Shown one piece after another: positions 30,544 through 41,100 of a DNA stretch of 64,000 bases. The stretch comes from a virus: positions 1 to 64,000 of IMG/VR virus record IMGVR_UViG_3300020178_000002; one strand, 5' to 3'. Positions within the stretch are counted from its first letter, which is position 1; every line of letters starts with the position of its first letter. The translations under genes were made by a program, and so were the position numbers. Below the pieces are notes generated by a model, which was given only the letters and a program-made list of their open reading frames with translations, did not search any database and had not been told where the DNA came from.

Positions 30544-31578
30544 ATGAGCTATGATTTACACATAGCCCACGCTTGCCCTCACCATATTAGGTATGAGCGA
30601 GTTGGGATAACAAACGGCAGATTAGTTTCTCCCAGATCACCTATTGGAGGTGTTGGTCTTCTTGAGATAAGAAGAGATGGTGTTCTTCTTAATAAAGAGG
30701 GCAACTTGAGAGAAGCTTTTACTGTTGCCCCTCAATCCTCTCCCTATAGGATAAGGCAAGGTAAGAATGTTCTTGGTATAAGGACTTCAAATGGGGATGA
30801 CTACCAAATCACTATCCCTTCTAAGATATATCAGGCAGAAGCTCTTGCCACATATCTCAAACCAAAGCTGAAAGATGTTATAGTTAGCCTGGAAAGAAAA
30901 AGCTTAAAGTTTTCAGATAACCTTGTGGGCTTTAATTTTACTCTATATGGCAGCGTACTTAAATCTTTAGGATATGCTAAAGAAAAAGAAGTTGTTAAAA
31001 GTAAAAGAATCACACCACCTTGGTCATTAGTTAAAAGACTGAATGGCTATGACGTTCTTTTTTCAAAAGACCTATCTCCAGAGGGTCTTTTAGACATTTC
31101 TTACACAACACTTAAAGAGTTCTGTAGACGCTGCAACAGCACAGGAGTAGAGAACGACATAAGGTGGAATGATCAAGGAGAGATGGGTATTCTAGGCGGT
31201 ACTGACTTACTTTATCAGAATGTTGCTAAGTCAATACTAACAGAGATAGGTTCAAACCCATACCACAGCTTTTATGGGTCAAACGCTTTAAGCCTTATAG
31301 GTCGTAAAGTCAACTCTGGAACAGCCATGTCTTTAAGGGAGAGTGTGAATAGCTCTTTAAATAAGTTAATCAGTGTTCAGAGGCTTCAAAGAGAGTCTCA
31401 AGATCTTTCAGCAGAGGAAAAGATTTTGGGTGTTGAGTCTATAACAGTCTCACAAATTGACAATGATCAGACTTCCCTACTTTGCAATGTTGTAGTTAGA
31501 AGTGGTGCAGGCCAGCCTGTTAGTGTAAATGTAATCTTCTCTGTTCCTGGTTCAACATCTCTTAATGGAGACTTATAA
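30544..31578 (+). CDS. Structural protein, first gene of the tail/baseplate operon
   Basis: A 344-residue soluble protein (MSYDLHIAHACPHHIRYERV) with beta-rich N-terminus (LLEIRRDGVLLNKEG) and a C-terminal region holding SVNSSLNKLISVQRLQRESQ and VVVRSGAGQPVSVNVIFSVP, similar in style to baseplate connector proteins. It is followed two bases later by the baseplate-J-like gene, so a baseplate role is likely. It is not assigned to a family. Confidence 0.6.
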   Translation: MSYDLHIAHACPHHIRYERVGITNGRLVSPRSPIGGVGLLEIRRDGVLLNKEGNLREAFTVAPQSSPYRIRQGKNVLGIRTSNGDDYQITIPSKIYQAEALATYLKPKLKDVIVSLERKSLKFSDNLVGFNFTLYGSVLKSLGYAKEKEVVKSKRITPPWSLVKRLNGYDVLFSKDLSPEGLLDISYTTLKEFCRRCNSTGVENDIRWNDQGEMGILGGTDLLYQNVAKSILTEIGSNPYHSFYGSNALSLIGRKVNSGTAMSLRESVNSSLNKLISVQRLQRESQDLSAEEKILGVESITVSQIDNDQTSLLCNVVVRSGAGQPVSVNVIFSVPGSTSLNGDL

Positions 31579-31580
31579 AG

Positions 31581-34500
31581 ATGAGTTCTTTTAAAATAAC
31601 AAGACCTGATGGTGTTTCAATTTCGACAAACTTAACCTACTCTGTCACAGAAGATGAAGTTAAGATATATGGTCTGATTGATGGATACTCTAAAATAGAA
31701 GCTTCTTATGAGTCCATAGAGTTTACCTCTGAAGGTGCTGAAGCCGATATAGATATCAATCAAGATGGTACTTGGGTATTTCCTAATACCACAGAAGGTT
31801 TAGATATAAGCCAAGGATCTAACTCTTTTACTTTCATAGCTTCCGACAACTCGGGCAACAGTACTCGACTTGAGCTTATTCTTGTTTTAGCAAATGATGA
31901 CTTAGCTGAATCACCAAGCTCTCCTACTGACATTAGAGTAGAAAGAGGGGGTGATAAGGTTGATGTGTCTTGGGTTCATTCAGACTCTAATGTCAACTAC
32001 TATAATCTATATGCCTCTACATCTTCTGGTGGTGGAGAATTGGGTTATGTTAGAGTAAATGCCTTGCCCATAGATGTTGTCTCTTATGGAGAGAGTAAAG
32101 AAAAAGTAAGCTTGATCTCTCAAGTAGTTTCAGATGTTAATACTATTGAAGAAGACCCTTTAATAGTTGAACTTAACCTTAGTCAGAATGATAGCTCAAC
32201 AACCACAATAGGTTCTTTAGAGATTCCAGAGAATGTAAAGAGGTTAAGGGTAGAAAGTAATGTTAGTTCTACTGAGTTAGAGACAAGGGTTTCTTTTTCT
32301 CACAACAGAAGTGCAGACCTGACTTCTACTCCCCCTACGATCCCTTTAGGTGCTTTTAACATTCTCCCCAGAACTGAACCTCTTTATTATGTTGTGACCT
32401 CAGTCAACTTTATTGATGGTGTTGAAAGAGAGTCTGTTTTTAGTGTGGAAGTTCCAGGTTTGCCCATAGACATTGAAGCATCTAACTTAGGTTTGCCCAC
32501 AGTGTCAGATGAAGTTTTAACAAATGAGTTGATTGCATCTATTTACGAGGCAGACCCCTCTGCGAGTGTTCATGCAGGCTCTGCGGTAAGAGATCTCTTT
32601 GTAGACCCTGTGGTGTCTGAAATATCCAGAGTCCGATTTATGGTAGACTTTTCTTATAGGTCTACTAACTTTATAAGCCTTTTAGGTATAGATGACCCTT
32701 TGAATACAGGGATTTCAATAAGTGTAGCTTCTTCTAGCTACAAGCAAACTTTAAAGGAAGCTCTATTTTTAGATAATGATTTTCAGGTTCAAACTTTGAT
32801 AGACCAATGTTTTGAACGTCTTGCTTCTAACTTAGGGATTAAGAGAAGAGAGGGTACAAAGTCAAGGGGCGAGGTCACGTTCTATACTTCTTCTACCCCT
32901 ACTTTTGATCTTGAAGTTTCAAGAGGTGAGATTATCTCCTCTGGTTCTGTTTCTTTCAGGACTGTAGACTCTGTGACTATCCCTTCAGACAGCTCTGCTA
33001 GCTATTATAATCCTTTAACAAAAAGGTATGAAATAAAGGTCTTAGTAGAGGCTCTTGAAGTAGGTTCTTCTGGAAACCTTTCTTCTGACAAGATTACACA
33101 AGGAGCACCTTTAGGTTTAAGAGTGACAAACAAAGCTCCAACTTTTGGTGGCCTCAATAGAGAAACAAATAGAGACTTAGCTTCTCGAGCTTTATCTTAT
33201 ATCTCATCTGTGGACAATGGAACAAAGGCTGGTTATGAAAGAATAGCTAGAGAGTCTGCTGGTGTGGAAAGTTATTCAATTATAGGTGCTGGCCATGAAT
33301 ATATGGTTAGAGATGGTGGTTTAGGAGGAAAGGTTGACATTTGGGTTCGAGGAGAGGTTTTAAATGAGGTGACTGATGTTTATGCACCCTCTTATAAGTC
33401 AGTAAGAGGGGCTCGGTTTACACCTCTTTATTCTGAAGGGTCGTATGTGTTTTTAGCAACGACAGCAACCAATGCTGATCCTTTGTTTGCTATGATTGAT
33501 CGAGAAGATAAGTTTGGGCTAAAGAACCAGACCTCTGGTGAGTTCTTTGATCTTACAAATGCGACAATCACAGAGGGTAGGGTTATTACTTTAGACTCTA
33601 GTTTAGATCAGCCCACATATCGCTTAACAGATATAATCTTAGGTGATTATAGAACAGATGTCTCAAGTCAGGTTGTCTTAGATAGACAGCCTGTGAGGTC
33701 TATTGCTTCTATAGCTACAAGTTCTGGTGTAGAGATCACCGACTATACTTTTTATAAGAGTGAAGATCCTTTAGTCTTAGGTCAATCTACCAAATCTTCA
33801 GACTATGTAGTTCTTGGCAATAATGGTGAGGAAAAGATTATAGAAGTTCTTGAAGAAGAAGTTACTTTTAATGGTCTTTATCCAGAGCCTCTTTCAAATA
33901 AGGGTGTAGATATATCCTCTGTAAGGGTTTACAATCCTTTAAACTCAGTAGATTTCACAAATCAATTAACTTCAAGCACTCCAGACTATAACATTTACAC
34001 AGAGAGTAATGGCTTAACTTACATTCAAAGAACATCTTCTTCTTCAATAGGAACTTCTGATACTGTGTCAGTCGATTATGAGCATCTTGAGAACATTGTT
34101 GTTTCTTACACAACAAATCTTGTTTTAACAAACTTGCAGAGTGTTGTTGACGAAGAAAAGCATATGGGTGCAGATGTTCTTGTTAAAGAAATCACACCCT
34201 CTCCTGTGGATGTAAAAGCTTTAGTTTACATTGATCGTGGAGAAGACCCCTCTTTGGTAGATAATTCAATTAGAGCCAATTTAACTATTAGAATAGAGTC
34301 AGAGGGTCAAGGGGGTAGGATTTATCCTTCAGATATAATCCGAGAGATAGATTCTGTTGTTGGTGTTTCTCATATAGAAATGCCTTTACTTCAACTAAGT
34401 TTAGCAGAGGGTACATTAGTTTTAAGGGAAGAAGTTTTAACAACAGTACCTACACTCATACCAGAGATTTCATTATCAGGGCATCAGGTTTGGGTTTGTG

Positions 34501-34871
34501 ATATTCCTTTAAAGCATATCCCAGCGTTGAATGGTGGTGATGGTGCTAGGCTGTTCTTAGATGGTGTTGAGTACCCTTTATTAAGTAGATCTCAAAGACA
34601 AACCATTTCAAATTGGAATGAGACTATAGGCTCTATAATAGGAACAGAAGGTATGTACCTGAATATAGATGGGTCACTTGCAGCTATCTCTGACACAAAC
34701 CAAAAGCTGGTCATATCCTTACCTCAAGGAAAGGTCACTTCTGACTATAAGATTGAAATAAACTACAGGGTAGGAGACTCCACAGGGTATGTTAATTCAA
34801 TTGTTCTAAATGACTTTTCTTATTTAACTAGTGGAGACTTTAGCTTTACTTATGAGGAGACTGATAGATGA
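31581..34871 (+). CDS. Baseplate J/gp6-like wedge protein
   Basis: A 1096-residue protein. The N-terminal 110 residues are Ig-like, and residues about 113-150 look like a fibronectin type III strand pattern (SPTDIRVERGGDKVDVSWVH). The central part carries features of the baseplate J/gp6/gp47 group: ASVHAGSAVRDLFVDPVVSE, NRETNRDLASRALSYISSVD, GTKAGYERIARESAGVESYS, GGKVDIWVRGEV, then a C-terminal 'VDVKALVYIDRGEDP...R..I...I' domain. These proteins form the wedges joining the baseplate hub to the fibres. It overlaps the next gene by ATGA. Confidence 0.75.
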   Translation: MSSFKITRPDGVSISTNLTYSVTEDEVKIYGLIDGYSKIEASYESIEFTSEGAEADIDINQDGTWVFPNTTEGLDISQGSNSFTFIASDNSGNSTRLELILVLANDDLAESPSSPTDIRVERGGDKVDVSWVHSDSNVNYYNLYASTSSGGGELGYVRVNALPIDVVSYGESKEKVSLISQVVSDVNTIEEDPLIVELNLSQNDSSTTTIGSLEIPENVKRLRVESNVSSTELETRVSFSHNRSADLTSTPPTIPLGAFNILPRTEPLYYVVTSVNFIDGVERESVFSVEVPGLPIDIEASNLGLPTVSDEVLTNELIASIYEADPSASVHAGSAVRDLFVDPVVSEISRVRFMVDFSYRSTNFISLLGIDDPLNTGISISVASSSYKQTLKEALFLDNDFQVQTLIDQCFERLASNLGIKRREGTKSRGEVTFYTSSTPTFDLEVSRGEIISSGSVSFRTVDSVTIPSDSSASYYNPLTKRYEIKVLVEALEVGSSGNLSSDKITQGAPLGLRVTNKAPTFGGLNRETNRDLASRALSYISSVDNGTKAGYERIARESAGVESYSIIGAGHEYMVRDGGLGGKVDIWVRGEVLNEVTDVYAPSYKSVRGARFTPLYSEGSYVFLATTATNADPLFAMIDREDKFGLKNQTSGEFFDLTNATITEGRVITLDSSLDQPTYRLTDIILGDYRTDVSSQVVLDRQPVRSIASIATSSGVEITDYTFYKSEDPLVLGQSTKSSDYVVLGNNGEEKIIEVLEEEVTFNGLYPEPLSNKGVDISSVRVYNPLNSVDFTNQLTSSTPDYNIYTESNGLTYIQRTSSSSIGTSDTVSVDYEHLENIVVSYTTNLVLTNLQSVVDEEKHMGADVLVKEITPSPVDVKALVYIDRGEDPSLVDNSIRANLTIRIESEGQGGRIYPSDIIREIDSVVGVSHIEMPLLQLSLAEGTLVLREEVLTTVPTLIPEISLSGHQVWVCDIPLKHIPALNGGDGARLFLDGVEYPLLSRSQRQTISNWNETIGSIIGTEGMYLNIDGSLAAISDTNQKLVISLPQGKVTSDYKIEINYRVGDSTGYVNSIVLNDFSYLTSGDFSFTYEETDR

Positions 34872-37800
34872 TTTTTGACTATGACCCTCGATTAGAAAGA
34901 GAAACAGTCTCTTCTGAATCTTCTTCTTATAGGTTGCTAAAAGACATACTCACAGAGCAAATTGTAGACTCTATGAGTAATGGCACAGCTTCTAACTATA
35001 TTACAAATTCTTATGGCTCTAACCATAGAATATTGTATGAGGGTGTAGCTAGTTTAATTGCTGATCTTATTTTAAAGTCTGCTGATGGCATTGAAGATAA
35101 TGAGTACTCACAACTGAGAGCAGAGTATGTTTCAACTCGATTGCTTTATTCAGTTTTTCCAGATGAAGACTCTGTGCCTACTAGCCAAAATGTAGGTGAG
35201 GTCATAAATATGCTCTTACAGACTTATGAAGCTCTTTTAGAGGGGGCTACAAAGAAGTCTATTGATGAAGCCCTTAATGATATATTTAATAGGTCAACAG
35301 TCACTACAGAAGTAGAGAACTATATTGCTAATATAACCACTTCTATATTAGCTACTACAGAGTTTAATACAGATGGTATTGTCTCTGAACACAAACACCA
35401 TGCCTTTACCAAAAGTGCTGGTTATGGTTCGACTTTAAAACCTATTGGTTATCGCTGGGGTGATGATCTACATACACATGAAATCATAGATGGTGAAATA
35501 CAGCCTCATACTGACGCTGATGGTGTTTCTCACACACATGAGATATACTTTGGTCTACCAGAGAATGTAATGCTCTTACAGAGCAATCTGAGGAAGATTT
35601 TTGAAGTAATTAAACCCTCACATATAAAAACAGGTGAGATCACATCTATCTTAGAAGAACCAAGTAGCCTTTCTCCCACAATAGAAGACGAAATCAATGG
35701 CCTTGATTCTGTGTTCTTGGGCTTGGGTTCTATCTACCAAGAAGATATGAGAAAAGGAAGAGATGGGGTTTGGGAAGATGAGCTTTATGGCTATGTGTCT
35801 GGAAAAGAGATAAGGTTTTGGAGACATCCTTTAAATGTTGCCGACAATGTAGTTGCAATATGGGAAGAAATAGACCCAAACACCCAACAAACTATTGTAA
35901 AGACCCAGAAGTTGAGGGTTATTTCTACTTTCGAAGAGTCCCCAGCAAACCAAACAGCATTTAATCAAGGAGAGACTCTATCTTTTGTTAGAGAAGTTGC
36001 CTCTGCCTCCAACTATGCAGAACAGGTAAGAATACAAAGTGGCTCTTTACTCCCACCAGGTCAAGGTGAAGTAGGGTTGATAAACCTTTCTTTTGCAGAT
36101 GATGGAGAGCCTTTACTGTATAGTGGTGATAGTAAAGTATACTATCCAACAATAACAGGATATGAGGGAGAAGAAGTTCAGCCTGCAACTAAGCCTTATG
36201 GTGACAGAGTAAGGCTTTCTTCATTTGTTGTAAGGGTAGATGCAAACATACAAACAGAAGGCATTACATTATTTAAGTTAGTCTCTTTGCCTTGGTCAGT
36301 TCGTAAAACAAGAGAATACTCTATCGACACTTACATCAATGATGGGGTCGATAGCTTTGTCTTAGATTTACCTTCCTATATCCCAGAGCTTTTACAGAAG
36401 AATCACAGAAATCTCCCAATCATAGGCAGCGACCTTGAAATTAAACTTAATGGTGTCTCACTACAGACACCCTTCTTCCTTGATCTTCGGACAAATCAAG
36501 TTATCTCTCAGCTTCCCGTATTTTCTTTAGGTCAAGAAATTACTTTAACTTATCCCTCTGTGCAAAGCTCTGTTAAGTCTTTTAGGGAGTTGAATAACAC
36601 GAACCTACTTCTAAACTCCATAAGACCTGTTAGGAAAGTAAGTCTTTCAGGTCGAGGTGGAGATTCAAAGAGGGCTTCAAGACCAAGCTTTACTTCTTAT
36701 GTTTTAAATCAAGCTAGTCCTGTAAGACCTTTGACTCTTTCCGAAAGGAAGATTAGTTATTCTGTTTCGACTTCTGACATATTAAACACTTTCAACCAGA
36801 GCTTAAACAGCTCTTTTGTTTTAAACAGAGGATCTTTCACCTTAAATCTCTCACAAGATCAGGTTTTTGCTCCTGCGGTTAAGACAATAACTTTAACAAG
36901 TGGTGAGGTGGCTTTTTCTCAATTAGGCTACATCCCTTCTTTTATAACTTTAGTGGAAGATGACTTAGGCAATAGTTATGACTTCACCTTAAGTAGTTCA
37001 AAGCTAGATATTAAAGGAATAAGCAGCTTTCCAATATCTTTAACAATCCATGCAGTTTCTTCTAGTCCTCTAAACCTTAACCAAACATGGCACAAGGGAG
37101 ATACTTTAGTAGAGGGTCAGGCTTTTGTAGGGTTGAAAGACACATCAACTTTACCTTTCCTTATAGAAAACACCCCAGAAGAGATCATCCAAAACCCTCT
37201 AGGTTTAGGTACTGATGAGGGAGATAGGAACATCTTATCTTCGAGAAAGGTTGATGAGTCTGGGGTGTATGGCGAACTTACATTTTATGAGGACTCAGCA
37301 GTTGAATATGAGATAGATGGTACAGATGGTTTTGCTAATGACTATAATCCAATTCAATATGAAGACACTCTCTTATACCAAGATCCAACTCTTTATATTT
37401 TAGGACCTAGAGTTGAAGTTGAAAGCAATTTAGTAAACACTATCCCAACCTACCTGTTTTTTAATTACTTCTTCTTAAATACTTTCGGTGGTGATGGTCA
37501 TTACTTTTCAATCTACAGGGTGGGTGCTGATGGTGTAAAGTATTACCAGACACTTACTCTGATTGCAGACAGTGGTGGTTTTCTAGCATTAGAAGAGTAT
37601 CCAAATTTACCTGCACCTAATGGGTCTCCTTTAGCTTACCGTTTTAGGGATGATGGCAATGGTGGTGGCTTCAATGTAAACTACACAAATGGTGAGTTTG
37701 CAGATAACTACACAGCAGAAATAAATGCCTCTTTCAACCACATCCCAAACCAGACTTACTTCATAGAGTTATATATGGAAGAAGATGGAGGTGGTGCTGA

Positions 37801-40267
37801 TACTCTTCATTTCTTCTCAAGTGGAACAAACCAGCCATTTGTCTTAGGTCAAGATTGGTTGAGCTCTCCAGAAACTTACAGACTAGATGATGCTAATGGT
37901 GGTGGTTTTGGTGCTGAGTATTATTATGAGGTTTTGTTTGCCACCAATCCTGGTGAAGTTGTTTCTTTTGACCCTTCTACTGATGAGTTCCCAGCTTATT
38001 CAAAAGAGAGTGAAGAAGTAGGTTTGACACATGAGGTAGGTGTTCCTTCTTACTATGGAGAAAACCTTTATCCTGTTGCGTATAGTAGCTTTGATCAGAA
38101 TACCAACTTTATTCCCAGAAATGCTGATGGTAGTATTCAATACTTTTTTGGGGTTGAGGATGAGCTTTTAGTTAGCACAGATGAAGTAATTGCAAGATTT
38201 AGCTTTAACTCTAACATTCCTATTTTAACAGATAGCATTTCTTTAACATACTATCTCTACCCTTCTGATATAGAAGAGATTCTTGCCAATACAGAAGATA
38301 TTGTAGAGGTGACTTATAGGTATCAGTCACCTCAGGTAGAAGATACACTTTCTTACTCTGCCGATGTAGATTACTTCTATGATCTGGGAGATGTTATAGA
38401 GGAAGACAACCTATCTTATGGAGATACTGTTTCTACTGTTTACAGATTTAACCCTATAAATGAAGAGTCAAGTATCAATGCTTTTGGTGACGATTTATCT
38501 GCTCGTATATCTTCACTGCACTTAGAGGATAGCTTTGATACCAGATCTGAACCAATCATTGCTTCCTATAGCTTAGTTCCTGTTTCAGAGGAGTCACTTG
38601 TAGGAGATCTTTCTGATGATGTCTTAACTACATTTGCATATTCTGGTGTAAGTGAGTCTGATTCACTAACTTATGAAGATTCGGTTTCAACAGGGATTCG
38701 TAGTTTATTTGTTTCAGACAGTCTAAGTTTTGATGCTGACGCTTCAAGGGATATATCTTTAGATCCCATTGAGGTTGAGAGTGAAATAGTTAAACTAGGT
38801 TCAGAGATTACAACTCAGTATAGCTATGCTGCTGTTAATGAGGAAAGTCTTGTTGTGTACTTGAATGACACAGTTAGTTTCCAAATGGGTGTTTCACAAG
38901 TAGACACGCTATCTTATTCTGATGATGTATCACATGTTTACAATTTAGGAGGCTCGTCTGTAGAGAGCGATTTGGATATAACAGATGCAGTCTCTTATCG
39001 TTACAAGATTTCTTTAACAGACAATGCACCGATAGTAGATGCTTACCCTAATACCAGCTTCTTATTCTCTGCTTCTGCGACAGAATCTTTAACATATGAG
39101 GATTCAGTTTCAACAACTCATAATAGAACAGTTAGTGTAGAGGGTTCTCTTTCTTCTTCTGACGCAGTAAGTACAATAGAAACTCCTTCAGGGATTTCTG
39201 TTGCAGACACCCTAAGTATGTCTGATACGGCGACCACTTCTATCGGGACTATTTCTGTTCCAAGTTTGGCTGTTGGTGTGAAATATAATAACTTTGCACA
39301 GGCAGATGATGAAATGTTCTCTGTTTACATAGGAGAAATGGATACTTTAGTTTATCCAGAAGTGACTGTGTACCAGCCAGACTCTCAAGATCTTTCACCT
39401 ATTAGTTTGGTAGAAGGAAGTAAAGAGATCAAAGTATTGGCTTCTTCAAGTGACGCTTATGCAAACACTAATGATGATGCATCACTCAGGTTTGGCCCTC
39501 TTCAATATGACACAGACTATACCCTGTATTCACATACAAGCTATTTAGATACAACACCTGATATTTCTGCAGCATTTAGGGCATCTTCTTCTGCATTGAA
39601 CCCAGATGGATTTATGTCTGGTAAGGGCTATACTGATCTCATGCCAGGTAGCACAGATGGAGCTCAAAGGTACTTTAGGCATAGTTTCTACATTAGGTCT
39701 TCAGATGATGCAGTGATCTTTACAGCAGACACAGGCACTGATTTTACTTTTGATGACTTAGAGCAGATTCGATTATACTTACACTTCATTTACACATATA
39801 GTACAGGAGACAGTGCAGATAACTTTGCAATAAGGCAAGCACCGAATGGGGCTACTTTTGCGAGTCCCGATGGTTCACCTGCATCAACAGGTGGTTGGAT
39901 AGAGCCTACAGTACATTCTGATGTGGTCAACCATAAGACTAATGGTGTGTATGACTATACTGACTTACCAGATTCAAGTGTTGCAAATACAGATAATGAC
40001 GCACAGGTTTCATGGGATTTGGTTATAGGCACTCGTTATCATTTGAAGGTTTCTTCTGTAGACAATGCATCAGATTTCCAAGTTTTCCTTGATCCTAGAA
40101 CAGAAGACAATGGTACTTCATGGAACACTGAATACACCTCGTCTAGCTCTTTGACCTATACCGAGACTTTAACAAATAATGATTCACAAAGTTATACTTT
40201 CAACCACTTCTTTACTATTCGTAGGGATGGTTTCATTATTTGGGAACAAGACCCTAGCGGTTCTTAA
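34868..40267 (+). CDS. Giant fibre/baseplate protein with HxH motifs and Ser/Asp repeats
   Basis: A 1799-residue virion protein. Near residues 175-230 are histidine clusters (HKHHAF, DLHTHEI, SHTHEIYFG) of the HxH type that bind metal ions in the tips of phage fibres. Residues about 1150-1465 are low-complexity repeats of LSYxDxVST with EES linkers. The C-terminal 330 residues form a globular domain with lectin-like or jelly-roll strand patterns (YFRHSFYIRSSDDAVIFTAD). A role as long fibre or adhesin is likely. It is transcribed between the baseplate J-like gene and two small paralogues. Confidence 0.65.
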   Translation: MIFDYDPRLERETVSSESSSYRLLKDILTEQIVDSMSNGTASNYITNSYGSNHRILYEGVASLIADLILKSADGIEDNEYSQLRAEYVSTRLLYSVFPDEDSVPTSQNVGEVINMLLQTYEALLEGATKKSIDEALNDIFNRSTVTTEVENYIANITTSILATTEFNTDGIVSEHKHHAFTKSAGYGSTLKPIGYRWGDDLHTHEIIDGEIQPHTDADGVSHTHEIYFGLPENVMLLQSNLRKIFEVIKPSHIKTGEITSILEEPSSLSPTIEDEINGLDSVFLGLGSIYQEDMRKGRDGVWEDELYGYVSGKEIRFWRHPLNVADNVVAIWEEIDPNTQQTIVKTQKLRVISTFEESPANQTAFNQGETLSFVREVASASNYAEQVRIQSGSLLPPGQGEVGLINLSFADDGEPLLYSGDSKVYYPTITGYEGEEVQPATKPYGDRVRLSSFVVRVDANIQTEGITLFKLVSLPWSVRKTREYSIDTYINDGVDSFVLDLPSYIPELLQKNHRNLPIIGSDLEIKLNGVSLQTPFFLDLRTNQVISQLPVFSLGQEITLTYPSVQSSVKSFRELNNTNLLLNSIRPVRKVSLSGRGGDSKRASRPSFTSYVLNQASPVRPLTLSERKISYSVSTSDILNTFNQSLNSSFVLNRGSFTLNLSQDQVFAPAVKTITLTSGEVAFSQLGYIPSFITLVEDDLGNSYDFTLSSSKLDIKGISSFPISLTIHAVSSSPLNLNQTWHKGDTLVEGQAFVGLKDTSTLPFLIENTPEEIIQNPLGLGTDEGDRNILSSRKVDESGVYGELTFYEDSAVEYEIDGTDGFANDYNPIQYEDTLLYQDPTLYILGPRVEVESNLVNTIPTYLFFNYFFLNTFGGDGHYFSIYRVGADGVKYYQTLTLIADSGGFLALEEYPNLPAPNGSPLAYRFRDDGNGGGFNVNYTNGEFADNYTAEINASFNHIPNQTYFIELYMEEDGGGADTLHFFSSGTNQPFVLGQDWLSSPETYRLDDANGGGFGAEYYYEVLFATNPGEVVSFDPSTDEFPAYSKESEEVGLTHEVGVPSYYGENLYPVAYSSFDQNTNFIPRNADGSIQYFFGVEDELLVSTDEVIARFSFNSNIPILTDSISLTYYLYPSDIEEILANTEDIVEVTYRYQSPQVEDTLSYSADVDYFYDLGDVIEEDNLSYGDTVSTVYRFNPINEESSINAFGDDLSARISSLHLEDSFDTRSEPIIASYSLVPVSEESLVGDLSDDVLTTFAYSGVSESDSLTYEDSVSTGIRSLFVSDSLSFDADASRDISLDPIEVESEIVKLGSEITTQYSYAAVNEESLVVYLNDTVSFQMGVSQVDTLSYSDDVSHVYNLGGSSVESDLDITDAVSYRYKISLTDNAPIVDAYPNTSFLFSASATESLTYEDSVSTTHNRTVSVEGSLSSSDAVSTIETPSGISVADTLSMSDTATTSIGTISVPSLAVGVKYNNFAQADDEMFSVYIGEMDTLVYPEVTVYQPDSQDLSPISLVEGSKEIKVLASSSDAYANTNDDASLRFGPLQYDTDYTLYSHTSYLDTTPDISAAFRASSSALNPDGFMSGKGYTDLMPGSTDGAQRYFRHSFYIRSSDDAVIFTADTGTDFTFDDLEQIRLYLHFIYTYSTGDSADNFAIRQAPNGATFASPDGSPASTGGWIEPTVHSDVVNHKTNGVYDYTDLPDSSVANTDNDAQVSWDLVIGTRYHLKVSSVDNASDFQVFLDPRTEDNGTSWNTEYTSSSSLTYTETLTNNDSQSYTFNHFFTIRRDGFIIWEQDPSGS
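38311..39260 (+). repeat. Degenerate repeats in the 1799-residue protein
   Basis: About ten units of roughly 30 residues share (E)DTLSYSDxVSTxYxxxP and VxEES (for example EEDNLSYGDTVSTVYRFNPI and ESDSLTYEDSVSTGIRS). They diverge too much for simple DNA slippage, suggesting an old expansion giving a flexible or beta-stacked shaft. Confidence 0.65.
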
Positions 40268-40317
40268 TACTCTTTTTATAAACAACTTTTATCTAAACAC
40301 TCACTAAGGAGAACACT
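40268..40317 (+). promoter_or_regulatory. Possible internal promoter TATAAACAACTT
   Basis: TATAAACAACTT (40277-40288) also occurs, as ATAAACAACTT, in the leader of the 8966 gene on the minus strand, and CTATAAAC precedes the 15055 gene. This gap is one of the few in the tail operon. TAAGGAG precedes the ATG at 40318. Confidence 0.35.
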
Positions 40318-41019
40318 ATGTTCAATATCAAAGGTTATGTAGAGGCTACTTTCAGAGACTCTGAGGGAAATGTAATTCAATACGAAGAGGGTCATAATAC
40401 AGTTGTTCAAATGTCTAGCAATATTATCATGGACAATATTCTTCCCAGACTCGGAGCTTCTGGAACAGCTACGGGAGTATCAAATCGCCCTGAAGCTACT
40501 AACATGGATGATGATACCACATTCCCTAATGGTGGTAACTACATTGGTCCAGCAGGTGCAAGTACAAACACTTCTGCAGCTCATGCAATCAATAACATTG
40601 CTTACATTGCAGTAGGTGACAACTTGGGCACAGATTCAGCAGGAAATGCCCATTCCTCACAGAATGCAGATGTTGCAAGTGCAAGCACACAAGTTAACAT
40701 GGTAGATGATAGCTTTAGCCTGACAAGCACAAACCCTTATTTTGCTCGTTTGGTTGATTCTGTGAGTTTCCCTGCATACAACCAGATTCGATTCACTACT
40801 ACCTTTGCACTTGGTGAGGGTAATATCACAAATGGCATTGCAGAGATTGGTTTGTGGACTGCTGGTGATAATGTTGATGCAGATGGTTTTGCAAACACCA
40901 CAACACCAACTGTGACAACTAACATGAGACTTTTTGCTAGAAAAGTTTTGGATAACACCATTACTAAGACTGATGATGGTACTCTTGAAATAAACTACAC
41001 CATCACATTCAACGCTTAA
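40318..41019 (+). CDS. Small virion protein A (paralogue of 41106)
   Basis: A 233-residue beta-rich protein: MFNIKGYVEATFRDSEGNVI, NTVVQMSSNIIMDNIL, INNIAYIAVGDNLG, QIRFTTTFALGEGNITNGIA, EIGLWT and a final LEINYTITFNA. The order is shared with the 41106 protein (ATLRYEDG, LAVGTG, VDFTTTFESSEAVGALTEMG, LAITWRLTF), indicating an ancient duplication. Its place between the fibre genes suggests a fibre or collar component. Confidence 0.6.
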   Translation: MFNIKGYVEATFRDSEGNVIQYEEGHNTVVQMSSNIIMDNILPRLGASGTATGVSNRPEATNMDDDTTFPNGGNYIGPAGASTNTSAAHAINNIAYIAVGDNLGTDSAGNAHSSQNADVASASTQVNMVDDSFSLTSTNPYFARLVDSVSFPAYNQIRFTTTFALGEGNITNGIAEIGLWTAGDNVDADGFANTTTPTVTTNMRLFARKVLDNTITKTDDGTLEINYTITFNA

Positions 41020-41069
41020 TTTTTTCTTGTTATGAGGTTCGAGAGGGATATTTTTTAGTTGTTTTATCA

Positions 41070-41100
41070 CCTCCATATCGTACCCCATAACCTGTGGAGG
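41070..41100 (+). promoter_or_regulatory. Leader hairpin of the 41106 gene
   Basis: CCTCCA (41070-41075) pairs perfectly with TGGAGG (41095-41100), the ribosome site, across a 19-base loop. The 86-base gap before it (41020-41105) shows no ORF and a T-rich stretch. Confidence 0.5.

Noticed and set aside
38311-39260. Repeat block as a recent tandem duplication or assembly artefact
   Set aside because: The units differ in most codons and keep the reading frame throughout, which fits old divergence.
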